64,000 bases of DNA, taken from the NCBI GenBank assembly GCA_021234155.1, contig JAJEKV010000054.1, positions 6,297,042 through 6,361,041 of the forward strand, given 5' to 3'. A program made the position numbers and the translations under genes. Below are positions 1 to 14,099 of this stretch, piece after piece. The notes beneath the pieces were generated by a model, which was not told where the DNA came from, made no database searches, and saw only the letters and a program-made list of their open reading frames with translations. Within the stretch, counting starts at the first letter, position 1; each line of letters opens with the position of its first letter. This DNA comes from Isoetes taiwanensis. Lineage: Eukaryota; Streptophyta; Lycopodiopsida; Isoetales; Isoetaceae.

Positions 1-3000
1 TGCGGTAAGGTTATTGCATTGCTATTTTATCAAATTGCCCATTGCCCGTTTATCATGCTCTCTCAGTTTTTCATGACTTATATGAAGGATAAACCTTTCT
101 TCATATCTTTCAAGATGATTCTACCATGCTCATAATGACTACCCGGAGAAGTAGAGCTATCTTTCAAAATGTGGGATGAACTGGGTGACCGCTTCTAATC
201 CCGGGAAATGCATCTTTAAGTACACTGGTGTTCTTCCGGGGCTTGCAAGCGACAAAGAAGGGATCACCACGGCCCGCTAAAATTTGAATACAGAAATAAG
301 GCTCAAGCGCACCATCTATTATTAAAGACACGGTTTTCTCGGGTAAGGTCAATTACTATTCCACCTCTATTCCCTGGACTGCGTTATAGTCGATCCTATT
401 ATAAAATCACCGTGATGAACGCCACTGGGCTTTGAATTTCAGCTAAGCCGCTTCCGGTTGAAGCTATTGCTATTCCAGCTCTCTAATTTTGTTCTCTTCC
501 TACGCCAGCGGTTCTGGCGCTGAGGTTCTGCATTTTTGTCATTGGTGTCGTTTTCTCGTATATGATATACGACGATAAATCATCTCGCTATGCCGCCAGA
601 ACTCAACTTGAGCGTACGCATTTCGATCGTCCCGTCCTTCCGTCCTTCCAACCCGTTCAACTTCTTCAAGAACTGCCCCTTCGGAATTGTTCATATACCG
701 CAAATCATGTTGTGCCGATTATTTATCACGGCGATCCACACCGGCGATCTTCATGGTGTCGAGCGCCTTTCCAGACGCTTCTTCATAACTGCTCTTTATC
801 GTACGCCACGCCCACCGTTCCAAAACTTCAGCATCTCCTTATTGGTGCTCTTCCGTTAAGATCTGCCTTTTCCCCGGTGCTTACCACGCCATTTTGAGAA
901 GTCCATGACTACACCATGGCATAAGCGGCCATCCGTACAAAATGCCGAAAGACATGGTTCTCCTCGTCGCCGTTCTCCCTTCTGGTGCCTGATGATTGCC
1001 CGACAAGCCCAGCGAAGGCCGACTGATGGTAGCTATTCGGTAACAACGCGAAAATCTTTCCTCGCAGCTTCCGCCCATGCTCGCTGATGCGCCACGCCAC
1101 CAAGATGCGGATAACCGGTCACTTCAATTACCAGACGCCTCCCATTGACGCCGGCCGCCACGCCACTTCCCTTCAAAGAATGGGGAGAATACTGACTTGC
1201 GAGACCATGATCTCCATAGGCACACCCGCGTTCGGCCATATCTTCGGCATTATCATCGGTTATGGCGCTAAATGGGCAGCCCGCGGTGCACTCCGTGACA
1301 ACAATGGCAATTTAAGACGCCAAGGTTCTCTTATACGACATCATCACGGTTTTGTTGTCCTAACTACAATGATCGGAGTTTCATTTCTATTAATCATACC
1401 ATCAAGGAGCTAATGACGACCGATATCCATCACGTAAAAAGTACACCTTTGGCCATTCATAAAATGGTTGAATTGAAAGCAAAACAAAACTTCCTTCATC
1501 ACTATTCTAAAGAAATCTCGACGCCTCGCGACATTGACAAGAAAAATTTCGCTCTACAGCTTCTTAAGTTTACAACACATGTTTCTCTAAAAATTGCTAC
1601 CGGCCACAATTCTTCAAGTTAGTTTATGGTCAAGAAGCTCGAGTCTTTGAATACAAGTCCTTCCCACCTTCTTTCGCTTTCCAATCCTGCTAATAAATGA
1701 AGTAATCCACCAGAGTTTCTAAAGAACGTTTATATCAACTTGGAAATAAATGGATGAATCCGGCTTTAGCTTTATATTCGATATACCAGGCCAAATAGCT
1801 TTCGCGTCTCATGGTCCTCTTTTCCATCTTCATGGGCTAATCAATCGCCCCTTCCATTCCGCGGCTATCCGGGCACCATCGTTCGCTCTTTTCCACTAAT
1901 ATCATGCCCCTTCGCCACGGCTTCGGTCTTAAAACCTTTTCACTTCGCTCTCGCTTTTCCGCTTCCTCATCTCGCTTCTTCAACTGGGCCTCAATGCCTT
2001 TGCTTTCACACCGTTTTGCACATCAAAATTTTACTTTGCTACCGCCTCCCGTGATCCGGCTCTTCTTTGAGTCCGTTATTTTTTCCCACCCTACTCTTTT
2101 CGAGATGCCCTCGAATAGTCCAAGTCGAAGTTGCAGTAACGCTACTCGCCGAGGACCTCTCCGTGCAGAACTCCTCACCAAATCCGCACTTTCGGCATTA
2201 AGGTCTTTACATGGTCAACACCACTACCGTTATGCGCTACAAGAGCCGACTGCATTGTGATGGTTCTTCTTTCAGTATTCCTGGCCATCTCGCAAGCCTT
2301 CTTTATCTCAATGCCATGCAGTCGATGTCACCAAGTATGGCCAACTTCCTTATCACCGTGATTCCACGGTGACTGCTGGGGATCCACGGTTTGTTCGGGC
2401 CGGCCCAATTGGGAGAATTTGATCCAAAGATCCTAATGAACGCGGCTGGCGTGATGCCTCCCCACTCACGATAAACCGGGTCTTTGACTTTTGGAGGCCG
2501 CCACCTCCTGATCCTTCATCAATGGTAGACAAGGTGTTTTGTGTCAGCTAAGATGTCTACTCTTGAGTTCTCTTTGTTCTATTTTATTATCGCGAAACCC
2601 TGCCGCGCCTGGGCCATTTTCGCCTTCGGTTTCTGCGAATTCGCTTCTGCGAAATGCCATTGCTATTGGCTACACTGCGGTTTTGAAGATATGGTGTCCT
2701 CGGGTTTATCGACGCCATCTCGCCGCATTATTCTTACACTCTGCTTCCGATTTGCATTTTGTGACTCTCATTGTCAATACTATTCCAAAGGACTTCGCCC
2801 TATACACGCCAAGATGACTTTGAAGTTGGGTTGGTTTCCCTACCGAGACGCTTCCTCTTTTCTCACCCCCGAGTGTCGCTATGGGGAGGCGGTCTCAGAC
2901 GGCCCGGCTGCGGAGGACTATTCAGGCGTACACTCCCTTGACTGCATCGGCATTAAGGACCAAATCCTGTGTCCAGGCTACTACTTCAAGACCCAGCATC

Positions 3001-3450
3001 TCACGCGAGTCACTGCAAGAGTTCTACTAAAGAAGAGGCAGAGGAATGGTATAAATGATTTTGCCGTCACGCCGTTGATTCCGGTGCACTTCAAGAGGCA
3101 CCGCCAAAGATCTTACATTTCAGCCTCCTTCAGAGTCGGCCCCGATCCGCCGAGTATCTATATTGGCCCAAGGCCATTGTACTATATATATGAGCAGAGC
3201 TGGATTCGGTTAGATGAGTCGGTTCTTTACGGCTTTTCCTCTCATTGTGAGCTCATGTATTCTCGATTGATAATAAGAAGTTTTTCTACACTGTGCTTCA
3301 TGGTCTTTTGTTTTCTCTTCCTTCGTTTCTTTTGCAATCTGCGGACACAAATTTTGATTCTCCCCGCTTTTGATCCAAGGTCCTCACGAGGGTCATTCTC
3401 GGGTGGAGTTCCTTCGTAACCCGCATCCAAAGTCAGTTGACCATTAAGAT
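1..3450. other. Decayed coding-like sequence, not identified
   Basis: The composition is richer in G+C than the next 9 kb. Several frames on both strands stay open for 60-290 codons, yet none gives a recognisable domain. The longest (2541-3419, plus) contains a hydrophobic stretch and a basic stretch but no motif I know. On the minus strand, pieces around 1.9-2.2 kb read as charged, coiled-coil-like peptide. The pattern of short open stretches in changing frames suggests an old transposon or pseudogene. I assign no family. Confidence 0.25.
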
Positions 3451-6400
3451 TATACTAAGTTGTGTATGTATCGGCTCAAGCAAGTTTAAAATTGCCAAAG
3501 ATGAATAATGAACAGTACCAGCCTTTGTCCTTTTCTTGTTTATCCTGCTGGTTTAATCAAAAGCTTATATAATTCTCGCCTCTACTAAAGATAGTTTTTC
3601 ACGGAAGATTTATTCATGCAAATTTTAGCTGTGGAATAAATCGCCATGCCCGCCAAGAATGGATAGAGGCAGGAAAGACCCGAAACTAGATAGGTAGGAA
3701 CTAAGTCTCGAGGAGTATAAGGCATTGGAAAATGTAATCTGCCTCCATGTAGAAGACCGTGTCGAGATGAACTGAATATGCCTCAGGGCGCCCTCGAAGA
3801 TCTACAGATAACTGTAGAATCACTATTCATAAACGTCAGGACGGCTTTTACCGCAGCTTGGTTAAGGGCATGTCTGCTAGAACGCCATAGCTAGATCAGA
3901 GTGCCCCAGTTCAGCCCCATGGTGTTTCATATGCATGATTAATTTGCAAAGACTTTGTAAATTGAGATATGGATGCTCGAGGACAAGCATAGTTCTAGTG
4001 GGAGAGATCAGAATGCCCATAGTAGACCGCCGAGTATTCGAACCTTGAATGTGCCTGTAGCGTTTCGACACTCCAAGATAATCGGGTAGAAGTTAGATTA
4101 CCATAACGCCTTAGATGGTTGCCTAGCTTTGGAGAGCATGCTCTATAGAATGTTTAAAAGACGTGGCCCAAATCCATTATCCAATATAAGAAAACCAAGG
4201 CCTGCAGAAAGACAGAAGAAAAAGGGAGGGAGAAGCTGAGATTTCTGAACATCTTTCATGAGGTCTGAGATGTCACAGATCATCTTCTCTCTAAGGATGA
4301 AGACTTATATGGAATGAGTTCTGGATGCTTTTATGTTCTCAAACAAATTTATCAGACATAAATGGGAAGAGTGCCTCAAGATACTTCTCTATATTTTCTG
4401 ATCGGTAGCTAATCTCTCAGATGAGAAAAGCATGCAGAGCCTTCAGGATGATGAAGTCATTTGGCTATTAGATCATCGCATAAAGAAGAGGTTTTGCATA
4501 TTAAAGTCTTTTCAAAGAAGGATAAAATGTCTTTTCAGAAATGTTAAAATGAGAAGATATGCATTTCATAAGAAAATTATATAGATACATGAAGCAGGAA
4601 GGCAATGTTTGGGCAAGAACTCTGGCTATCTGCAGATGTGTAACATTGTCTAAATCCCTACTGCTAGATAAGTATAAAGGTTCTGGCTGGTGACATTAAT
4701 AAATATGTCTTCGAACAAGACGGGAAAACGTAAAATCAAAGAACCAACAAAGATATCATAAAATTATCGATAAGGTGATGGCTAATGAAACGAATTTAAT
4801 TTGAATAATGTACTAATGAAAGCACTATTTGCATTATTACTTTCTAAAGATGATGGACTATGAGACTGTATAGTACATCTCTTTGTGCCTAATCGCTATT
4901 TTGATGGAGTGGCAACCGCGATTTGATGACTTTTAGATTCCGGGTCCTTATAGATATCCAATTGAGTTCGTCCTCTAAAGCTCTATAATTAAGGATTGAT
5001 CTCTAGCTGATCACTCACACGATCTAATTGCCCCACACCTGCAGAGCTTTGCATCAAGATAAACTATAATCTATAAGAAGCTCTAATTATCATAGAGACT
5101 TCACTATAGACCTCAAGGAATTTAAAGCCAAACCTTACTTTCTTTGAAGGAACTTAACTTGGCTTTTAAGCAAAACTTTGTAGTGCTCCTAACCCAATTT
5201 CTAAAGGCATTGTCTCTAAGGCTAATGCACATAGGCATGACATGATATAAGTACTTTGTAAGAAGCCCAAATAGATGAGCAGCCACATCGGAACTCTGGC
5301 AAACTTAAACTTTAAGATTTACATTCTTTTTTTGTACCTCCTGGGAGGAGACCAACTTGGCAGAGGCAACCCGCCAACTTGGCAAAAGAGAAATTTTGAG
5401 TAGACTCAAGTCTGTTCGTCTCAACAAGTATGAAGTGGTGTTCTTGAGCAGGGATTCCAAAGCCTCGAATGTCTCTCAACAAAGATATGAAACAACTTGA
5501 TTGTATTGTTGTTTTTAAATTAAAGGTAATAAAATCAGTCCATATATGTAATCGCCATCCGAAGGACTCCAAACCCCACCTCAAAGTTAAAAGCCTTGGC
5601 GCTTCAAATTAACTGAAAGCCAGAACTGAACACAAATGAGTAATTAAAATTTCCAGCATCTACATCTTGAGATAAGAGAGAATTAGTGGATAATACTTAC
5701 CGATAAGAACTAAGTTTAAAGTAATATGGACTATTGGATCAACATCGGAGGAAATACTAAATTATTCTGACTGGAGTACTGGCACCAGTTATTATATATA
5801 AAGGTTCCTCAGATTCTCAAAGATTCACAGTTTTCTCAATAAGGATTCTAAACATTCCTATAAGGATCTTTTAGATCTTCCTAATATTCTGAATTTTCTA
5901 AGATCTAGGGAATATTTCACATAGATTTTTCTAAGATTCCATGAAGATTCTCCATTCTCATTTACATTGTCTCGAGTGGTATTTGAACAATGGCAAATTA
6001 CTGTTGGAAAGCTCCTAACGAGAGAATCCAATGATGGGGTCCCCTTCCTGACTGGACACAACCATTGTGATCTCGCTGTTTGAAACAGAGGCGTAAAAAG
6101 AACATTTTCGAATGCCAGAGTGCCACTTCACCTTTTCTTTGCCACTTGAGGTTCTGTTAATTTTTGAATCCTTACTCAAAAGTTTGCACATTGTTGCCTT
6201 TTGAATAGAATGTTGATAACAAAATGTGGAGGGTGTTTAATTTTAGAAAGAATTCATTAATACAAGACATGCTCTTTGGGACATGTGTAAAATAAAAGCT
6301 TTTAAAAAAGTGTTAAAACGTTATTCAGACGGAGGATATCCAAAGTATTAGAAGTAATAAAGTCTTTGGATATGTCAAAATGGCTTAAAAGGTTACAAAT

Positions 6401-8055
6401 CCGGATAGTTTCCATATGTCCAATAAAACAAGTTTGAATCTTTGTGAGAATATTCTATGAATCTCATTGCATATAATTAGCATACTTAGATTAAATAGCA
6501 AAAAATCAATCAACAATTCATGCTTGGATGAGCGAAGATTGAACCCATTTATTTTACCTAATTTTATTCATTTTGGTTGAGATTGAAGCATTTATTGGCA
6601 AAATTTATGACATTTTACTGATGACCCAATTAGTTTGGACCTATGGTCCGCTATTTGTGACTCTCCTCTAGAGTTAATTTATATGCAAAGTTTAAAGTAA
6701 TTAATTGGGAAAAGAACACGAAAGCAATTGATGCATATGGGAGGCTTCTCATTGCCTGATGACTTATTCATATTTCAGCCCGGTCTATTTACCGCTTCAT
6801 GAAGATACCTGGCTATTAATTCCCAGTGAAAAGATCCAAGAGATAATCATAACTAGTATATTTTATTGCTACATGACGGCAATTTAGCCGCCCATCCCAT
6901 AAAAAATTGGCTTTAAAATAATGCCGTTGCCTGAGTAAAGGAGTCTCAAGTCGCACTGGCATCACTCTAACAAAGAATGGGCCATGAAGAGCGCCCCTTT
7001 GTTACACTGGTGATTGTCCTTATGTGGATAACATTGATCCTCCTGGCTGCCGGGGCCAGCTGGGAGACCCGCTCTGAGCAGGCCCACGTTAGGTGCCCAA
7101 TATTACAACCAACACAGACAATGGAATGCTAAAGAATTATGCATATTGTGGTACTTCATTTAGTGACTACTATCTTCTTTGGTAATCAAGTGGCTGCCCA
7201 TCACCATTTAGTATTAAAGTAGAGAGGCCTGGCTATAATGCATTTAGCTTCTATATGGTAATTATGTAGTATTTATGGCGGAATAAGCGTACATATGTCC
7301 ATAATTTTCATTATCTTGCATCAAGATTCTATGAGATTATTCTGCACCACAACATAATTGATCTATCTGAGACTAGATCCTCCTATCTTCCATCCTGCTT
7401 TCCTTTGTTGTTGAAGTTATCTTAAAAATGGTCCTATGCTAAATGAAATGCTTACCTCTATTCGTTGTTCGTTAGGAATATACGACCCACATATACTGCT
7501 TTTGCCTACCATCCAAAATCTATTAGCTCATGTTTAAGTTGAAAATTAAAATTGAATTTAAAAACTTCTATTCTAACTCTTATCCTCCAGGTCTTCTTCT
7601 TCATTTTCTTTATTGTGACCTTTGGAGTTGGTCATTAAATATTCCCTCTAAATGATTCGTATCCTGGCTGAAATCTAATTGTTGTAAGTCTTTATCAATT
7701 TTGCAAGTTCAAAAATATGCTAGCAATAACCCATGTTTCTCATCCGCCAAACCTTACTGAAATTAGGCGATTACGACTAAATAATTCATAATAGGAATCA
7801 CAACATATTCTTTGAGCACCAAACACTCTTTGGCATAAGAAAATTTAGGTAAATTATAAATATTTTCCCTGTACCAGGGTTCTTTGCTTAGGGGTTGGAT
7901 CAAATGACTATAACTTTTCTAATGATCCAAATAGAATATGTCCTTTTAGAGGATCTTAATTCCATCCGGAGTGACATTCCTATTTGGATCATTTCAAGAC
8001 GTTATAAGAGCCATCAAAGCACCTTCAAAACAAGGGGAATTTCATACCCGCAAAA
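3451..8055. other. AT-rich stretch without recognised genes
   Basis: I see only short, low-complexity open frames here. The 90-codon minus frame at 5312-5584 has no recognisable motif. No terminal repeats, poly-A tails or tRNA-like cloverleaf were noticed. Confidence 0.4.
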
Positions 8056-8059
8056 AAAA

Positions 8060-8400
8060 AAAATAGGAAGGAAACGGAAGGAAGGAAGGTTCTTTATCAG
8101 TCTGGCATGGAGGCCAATCTACCATGGAACTCCAAATTACCTGCAGTGTTAGAAGCCCGCTAAGTTACCCATTGAAAACCTCCCCTTAGGGAGGGAAAAA
8201 CTGCCAAGAAGAACAAACCCCGCCGGGTACCGGCATAAATATGCTATATACATTATATTGCTGAATTCCTGGACGTAGGTACCCAAGCAGAGGAGTCCAA
8301 TCCAAAACCTGCGGAGGTAGGAGCTAAGGATCGAATCGAGCGATCGCATTCGCGCCTGCAGGGCGTACCAGTCGCACTGCTAGTCAGGGTGTTCAATCCA
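8060..8400 (-). mobile_element. Probable LINE 3' end remnant
   Basis: Read on the minus strand, the block at about 8080-8210 matches in order the 3' UTR of the LINEs at 42.4 and 53.5 kb: a GTTTTTCCCTC stretch, a G-rich return arm ending in GGTTTTC, then a TTCCATGG..GATTGGCCTC segment, GATAAAGAACC and a short TTCC repeat tail. The match is by eye and imperfect. The 5' part, if any, has decayed. This would be a 5'-truncated copy of the same LINE family in the opposite orientation. Confidence 0.4.
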
Positions 8401-11400
8401 CTATATAGGTCGATGCCTGGAAGTGTATGGTTTCTATCTCAACCCTGCTGGAAACACTGGCAAAGGCCCTGCTTATTTCTCCAATCCCAAATAATCTGCC
8501 TCTGTTTTCTAGATGTAGGGCCCTGCCCAATGGATTGATATCCTGGGCTTTTCTACGGGTAAATCAGAACGTAGAGTCAGCCCGGACAGAGGTCGGTGTG
8601 GTTTGCTTTGCAGGTGCCACCTTTATCATTCCAGGAGCATGGTCCCAAGAGTTTCCTAAGAAACAAAGTCCAAGTAATTCTCACCTATCCTACTTTGGCT
8701 CAGGCACTCCGGATTAATCTTACGTAAGGGCCACATTCCAAATACGAATCGGGCTCTCTTGTCCTTCCATCAAGCTCCCCGAAATGGGTCAGGCTCATCG
8801 CCACAAAGATAAGCCGCGCGATTTGAAGGTCGGCATGCCACCTTCTCGAAATGTATAACGGCTCTTATCGAGGGTACGATGTCAGAGGGCATGAATCCGC
8901 TCTCGTGAATGGTGATCTGATGAGGACCGAGGCTTCACGCCGCGCTCCATTAAAAAGTGCCTGACTCTGCCGGTTTCACCAAGTCGCCAAAGATTATTCA
9001 TCAGTCCCAGCACTCACTCCATAAAGAACTGCCTCGACCGCCCGGAACAAATGTGATCAAGTATTTTGTTAATCTACTAAAATTCACAATGAATTAATTG
9101 TGAAAAGAATAGAATAGATTTTAATTCTACAGATCACATAGAGGCCGCTGGACCGTTACATCATCAAATACAACCATTACACTATGATAAAAACTCACTA
9201 AAGGTTTTTAATGGAAACAACCTTTGCATTAATGATACGGGGCGCTGGTGAAAATAGATACGGCGGCGGCGATGTTAAGGCGTAGACATGATAAACCATT
9301 GGTTCCTTTCCTTGTTGCCTTTTTGCGGGGCATGGCTTTATCTCTATTGATCCTCTGAAATGCAAAAACTTGGACGCAGATTCTATAGCTTCATTTATTT
9401 TAGGAAAAATTCCATATACGCTAAGGAGGCAGAGTCTGTAGACATCTATTGGAGTAGGCTATTAAAGAAGCTCGCTTTCGGCAGCTTTGGTTCTTCCAAA
9501 AAGATACCAAAACTCGCTTTCGATTGCCATAGCTCGACTTTAATCTTTGAGCCATCGTAATGCTTTTCTCCTTGTTCCACTTCACATCAACAACACAACC
9601 CAGTTTGTGTGTTTATGATTTTTTGATGCGCAGAGCCGCCGCATTTACAAAATGCCAGCATCCAGTTTCAGGCGGTGCAAGAGGACATAAGCAAGCAAAG
9701 AGAGGCTTCAGGTGGTTTTAGTGCGATGCTTCTCACGCACATATGCACGGGCAGAACTTCGGCCCTATGGTCCTGTGCAACCTCCGTTTAGCCGTGAGTA
9801 ATAATTCCTTGAATGCCACGTTGCTTGCAATCAACCAGAAAGTCGACATAATCGCCCCAGCCAAAGATTGGCGCCCTCCTGATTTGTGGTTGGCGACGCC
9901 ACGCTTTAGTATACAAGTCACGCTTACTGTATGGCTGACGCTTCAAACCTCTACTGGCTAATGGATGGCTTTAATTATTTATCCATATGAAAGGAAGTGA
10001 TCAGCATATATATGGATTGTTGCTGTTGTTGTTGTTGTTTACACTGATTCTGCCTGCATGGCCTGCCTGCTTAAGATATGAAGAGATACATATATGCTCA
10101 TAGAAAGACCCAACTATATCTTTTAGACATTTTCTTGGCACACATGCATTTATTTAGTCATCCCATTGCATAAATTTACTGGGCTAATTTTGTAAAACAA
10201 TTGCATAGATCGCTCAATACAGAATATTGTTATAAATGGGCTCGAATGCAAGATCTTCTGCTATTAGCAAGGTTGACTATGGTCAAGATCATCTATAGTC
10301 TATTATGCATCAAAATACAGAACCTTCATAGAGGACTAAAATCAGCCATGAAGAACATCTTGAAGTTGCATTTGGTGATTTATCCTAGGTGAATGTCATT
10401 CCTCCTCTTTTGTTGTTAAATGGGGAATTATAAATATGAAATTTGTATTTGTTGAATGGGTGTGATTAGATAGCTCGAGACAAACCAAGAGCGAGGTTAA
10501 CAAGCCAAAATAGGGTTAAGCTAGACATTGACATATTTAACTGTAATTTTTTAGCTCTCTTTACCCATATGTAAAGTATGCCAATGGGTAAAATCTTTGA
10601 TCAGATCATGGAGCTTAACTTAGTGCCTTTGTTTAAAATAATTAAAATCATCCCGAAAACTTGCATTTAAGACCCTTGATTTGATAAAGGGGAAGAGATT
10701 TGAAACTTCAATCTATGGACACAAGTTTTTTTTTTTCAAAATTAGTTGTATTTTCGGGGTTTTTATTGGGGCCTCTATTTAATCACATCGATTGAGGATT
10801 TATGAACTTTCATTGTAACAATGACCCGGATGACCTTAGCGCGTGTTTCAAAATAGAACTTATACCAAATCAAAACCATCCATTTCATAAAATTACTATG
10901 GGTTACGATAAGTTTGTTAAACCATAGTTGGCGCTGGTCGCGCAATCGGTTCATTTTCCCAACTTTTTTCCAAAGCGAGATGCACTACGGACTATCACGA
11001 TCGTCCCGGATTAAATCCATGTTTTAAAGAATGTCTGATCTATGTGCTATATATATTTTGAAGCATATTATGCGATGCGATATGATCTTGGAGTGCGCCT
11101 CTTTTGGTGAGGGTTCAAAATCTTTTTGCGCCGATTATTTGATTCACCTGCTGTTGACTCACCTTAATGGTTTTTATAAATCTTATGGTGGCGTGGAAAT
11201 GGCGGTTTGACCCCCACCATGGAGTCAGCGAGCGATCGAGAATGCTCACCGAGGAATAATAGACGGAATATTAGAATGATCAATGGCGAAAGGGAATGAG
11301 CGGTAGAAGGAATGGCGATAAAGCGGTGAAACAGTTTGTCAACTCAGACTTGACTACTTCTTCAACTCGAAAAACGATTTTATCATTTCTGGAGCCACAC

Positions 11401-12943
11401 GAGCTACTTGTTCAGCTCAAAAAACAATTTGTCAACTCACATTTCTTTGTATAATGAGGAACACCTTTGTATACTTATGACCAGGCTTACCGCAGCATAA
11501 TGCTACTTGGGTATTATGTGATTATAGCTCGGGAATCAATCTCGTCCATTGGATGTTGGAGGCAACACACTTACAGGTATAAGTGTACATGTGCTTAGTT
11601 CTTGCAAAGGACATGATTAAATCCTTGTTTTCATCTCATCTCCTTTTTAGGGTGCAAATTTTCGCCACAAATCTTTGCCCCGAAAGAAATCATCCCTTGA
11701 CAATCTTGTCAGTATCTACCATTGTGTAAAATGCATTAATTTCTAAAGACTCTAGATGGTGTTGTTAAATTTATTACGTGTTAGGATAACAATTTGCAAT
11801 AATTGACATAGTTCATCTGCCAGGTCCGGCAAGTAGCTCGTTGTTATAGACTATAAAAAAAATACATATTCTTTTATCTCAAGTAGCATCGGAAGTTTCA
11901 TTTCCATGGTTAAACAAACCTAACCCGGCAAAGTGCAAGCGAGGAACATGCAGCGATAAGAAGAGTTCTAACCCAAACAAAACCTTAAATTTGAAGCCAT
12001 CAACGGGGAAATTGAAGCTCGGGTTCAATCGTTAAATAAAACAAAATTGTTTTCACTAAGTCCTCCACCTTCCCTAAAAAAACTCTAGTACAAAAATTCC
12101 AATCTAGAACCACCCTAACCTCTCTGCCCTATTGCTAGTTTTCTACTTCTGGAAATGTGGCCTAAATAACAATGATGAAGGTGTAGATGAAACATGGTCC
12201 AACATAATCTACCAAATCTATCACGTAGATGGTCAGTCTTGATCTACCTCATCCCGGCAGCACTACTAAAATGCATAGTTAGCTTCGAACTACGATGCAG
12301 TATTGCTCAGTGCCAAGAAATGCTTTTATCTATAGGTAACAGCGTCGGATTTGAGGAATGTCTTTGGATGCGCAAATTATATTCAGCGGGCCCTTTATTG
12401 TATGCGCATTGAAACCTCTATTTATTTTAATTCAAATCGTCATCCCGTGCATCTGTTAGCTATATCATCTTAAGGACTTGGTGTCATATAAGTCCACAAT
12501 TTGTAGGTGATACATCGTTGTTTCATTGCTCTAGTTTGTTGTCTCGTGTCAATTCATTTACAACACACCACCCCTTTGATATATTAAAGTTATGCCCTTG
12601 AATTCAACGTATATGGTTGTGTGAACTTTCTTTAGCCATCACCTTAGTACTCTTCAAAATCATCTTCTTAAGCGATTACAAATGTGGTCTTAAAAAAGGA
12701 TGAATGCCACTTTGTAGCTCTTCAAAAATTGCAATCCTCCCATGGTGGTTCCCAGTATTCTTTCATCCTACATTTTTACCTCTTAGGTTAAGGCAGGATG
12801 TTTTTGCTTTGGATATTCTACATACTTCACATTGTACATACAATGGGTAGTTACTTCACAAATATTAACCTCCCTTTCTGACACCTCTACCATGATAATA
12901 ATCTCAGGTACCGACTCTATCTCGACCCCCGATTGCTCCTTCC
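8401..12943. other. Mostly AT-rich intergenic sequence
   Basis: The first ~600 bases are richer in G+C, with an open minus-strand reading that I cannot assign. The rest is AT-rich. A 72-codon plus frame at 12194-12412 contains a short stretch faintly like a Copia RNase H end, but too weak to call. Nothing else is supportable. Confidence 0.35.
10018..10039. repeat. (TTG)n microsatellite
   Basis: A short run of TTG triplets with one GCT interruption. No gene context. Confidence 0.8.
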
Positions 12944-12954
12944 ACCTCTAATTT
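12944..12954. repeat. Target-site duplication, 3' side of L1
   Basis: ACCTCTAATTT lies directly against the poly-T tract (the poly-A tail on the minus strand). The same 11 bases occur at 19116-19126, beyond the other end of the GC-rich element. The last T residues overlap the tail, so the true duplication may be 8-11 bp. Confidence 0.75.
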
Positions 12955-14099
12955 TTTTTTTTTTTTTTTTTGAAGGATGAAATTGAGTAATATTAAAATA
13001 GGTAAGTACAAAGAAGGAAGCGATGCCACTAGGGTACCCACTGCCCAAACATGAGCACCACATCACATATACCTACCTCGACTCATGGGATAAATGCGCA
13101 ATACATCTACAGTAGAGGGTCCTTTCATGACTAGCGTAAAGCACTTCTTGAGATGCGAGGTAAGAGAGATATAATTTATGCCTTAGCTGCGGGATCAAAA
13201 CACGGAAGTACCTCCTCATTCACGAAGACCTTCATGCGCGCCCGGCTTCCAAATGAGCCACACTAACCACTTCTTACACAAATGGAAAGCCCGGACTACG
13301 GTAGGACCACCTGAGGATACACCCCCAGCAGAACTTGTTGACTCTGAGCGAGGTGTGAAAGAAGTGTTGGCCCGGATTACTTTGCCATGTCTTAAATTTG
13401 AATGTCATGAGAGAAACATCAATGCTCTACAGGGTCTCACGCACGGGCACCACACATTGGACTATGTTGTCTGCGGATTGATCCTGACTTATGTGTTCAC
13501 CCTCTCGGGGAATAGGTGCACTGCCTCGCCGCCATGACACCCCACGAATCTTGGGGAGGCGAGATTGGGTTCGCACCACCTCAAATGTTGATCATCTCCT
13601 TGGCACCTGGAGACTCCCTGACCGTCAGGGAGGCAGCTCATCTGATAAACCAGCTCATAGCAAGACTTCCACGAAATTCAGTCAAGTTTTGGATATAGAG
13701 AACTCCACACATACAGCCTTTCACGAGGATTCAATGATGGAGAGCATTAGCCACCGTGCCCAAATAAGCAGCGATGGTCGGAACTTGTGGCGGAGAAAAG
13801 GCTGCCAGTGCAAAATTGCCCTAATGCTACCACTCCCCTTGCCCAAGGAACCCCCGCAGCGTATTGCCGCTTCTGCGATGGGCCGGGGGATCGCGGATCA
13901 CGGCGGCACACGAGGAGGTGCGGCGCCGAGGAGCGGCGGGATCCACCATGGCGATGCGTCTGGCAGATACTCTTGGCCGGGCGTCAATGGCAAGCGGCAG
14001 GCGGACACCGCGGTAGCGGAAGGCCCCTTCGGGGAAGGGAGAGGCGTTAACATATGGCACGATATCGCAAAATAGCACAGGCCATACGGACACGGACTG

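Noticed and set aside
2541-3419. 292-codon open frame on the plus strand
   Set aside because: Residue use is odd (many Cys, Phe, Arg, Ser), there is no domain, and the reverse strand is also partly open. I do not call it a gene.
12194-12412. Possible Copia RNase H end ('ECLWMRKLY')
   Set aside because: Only one short stretch looks familiar and the following frames do not continue the domain.
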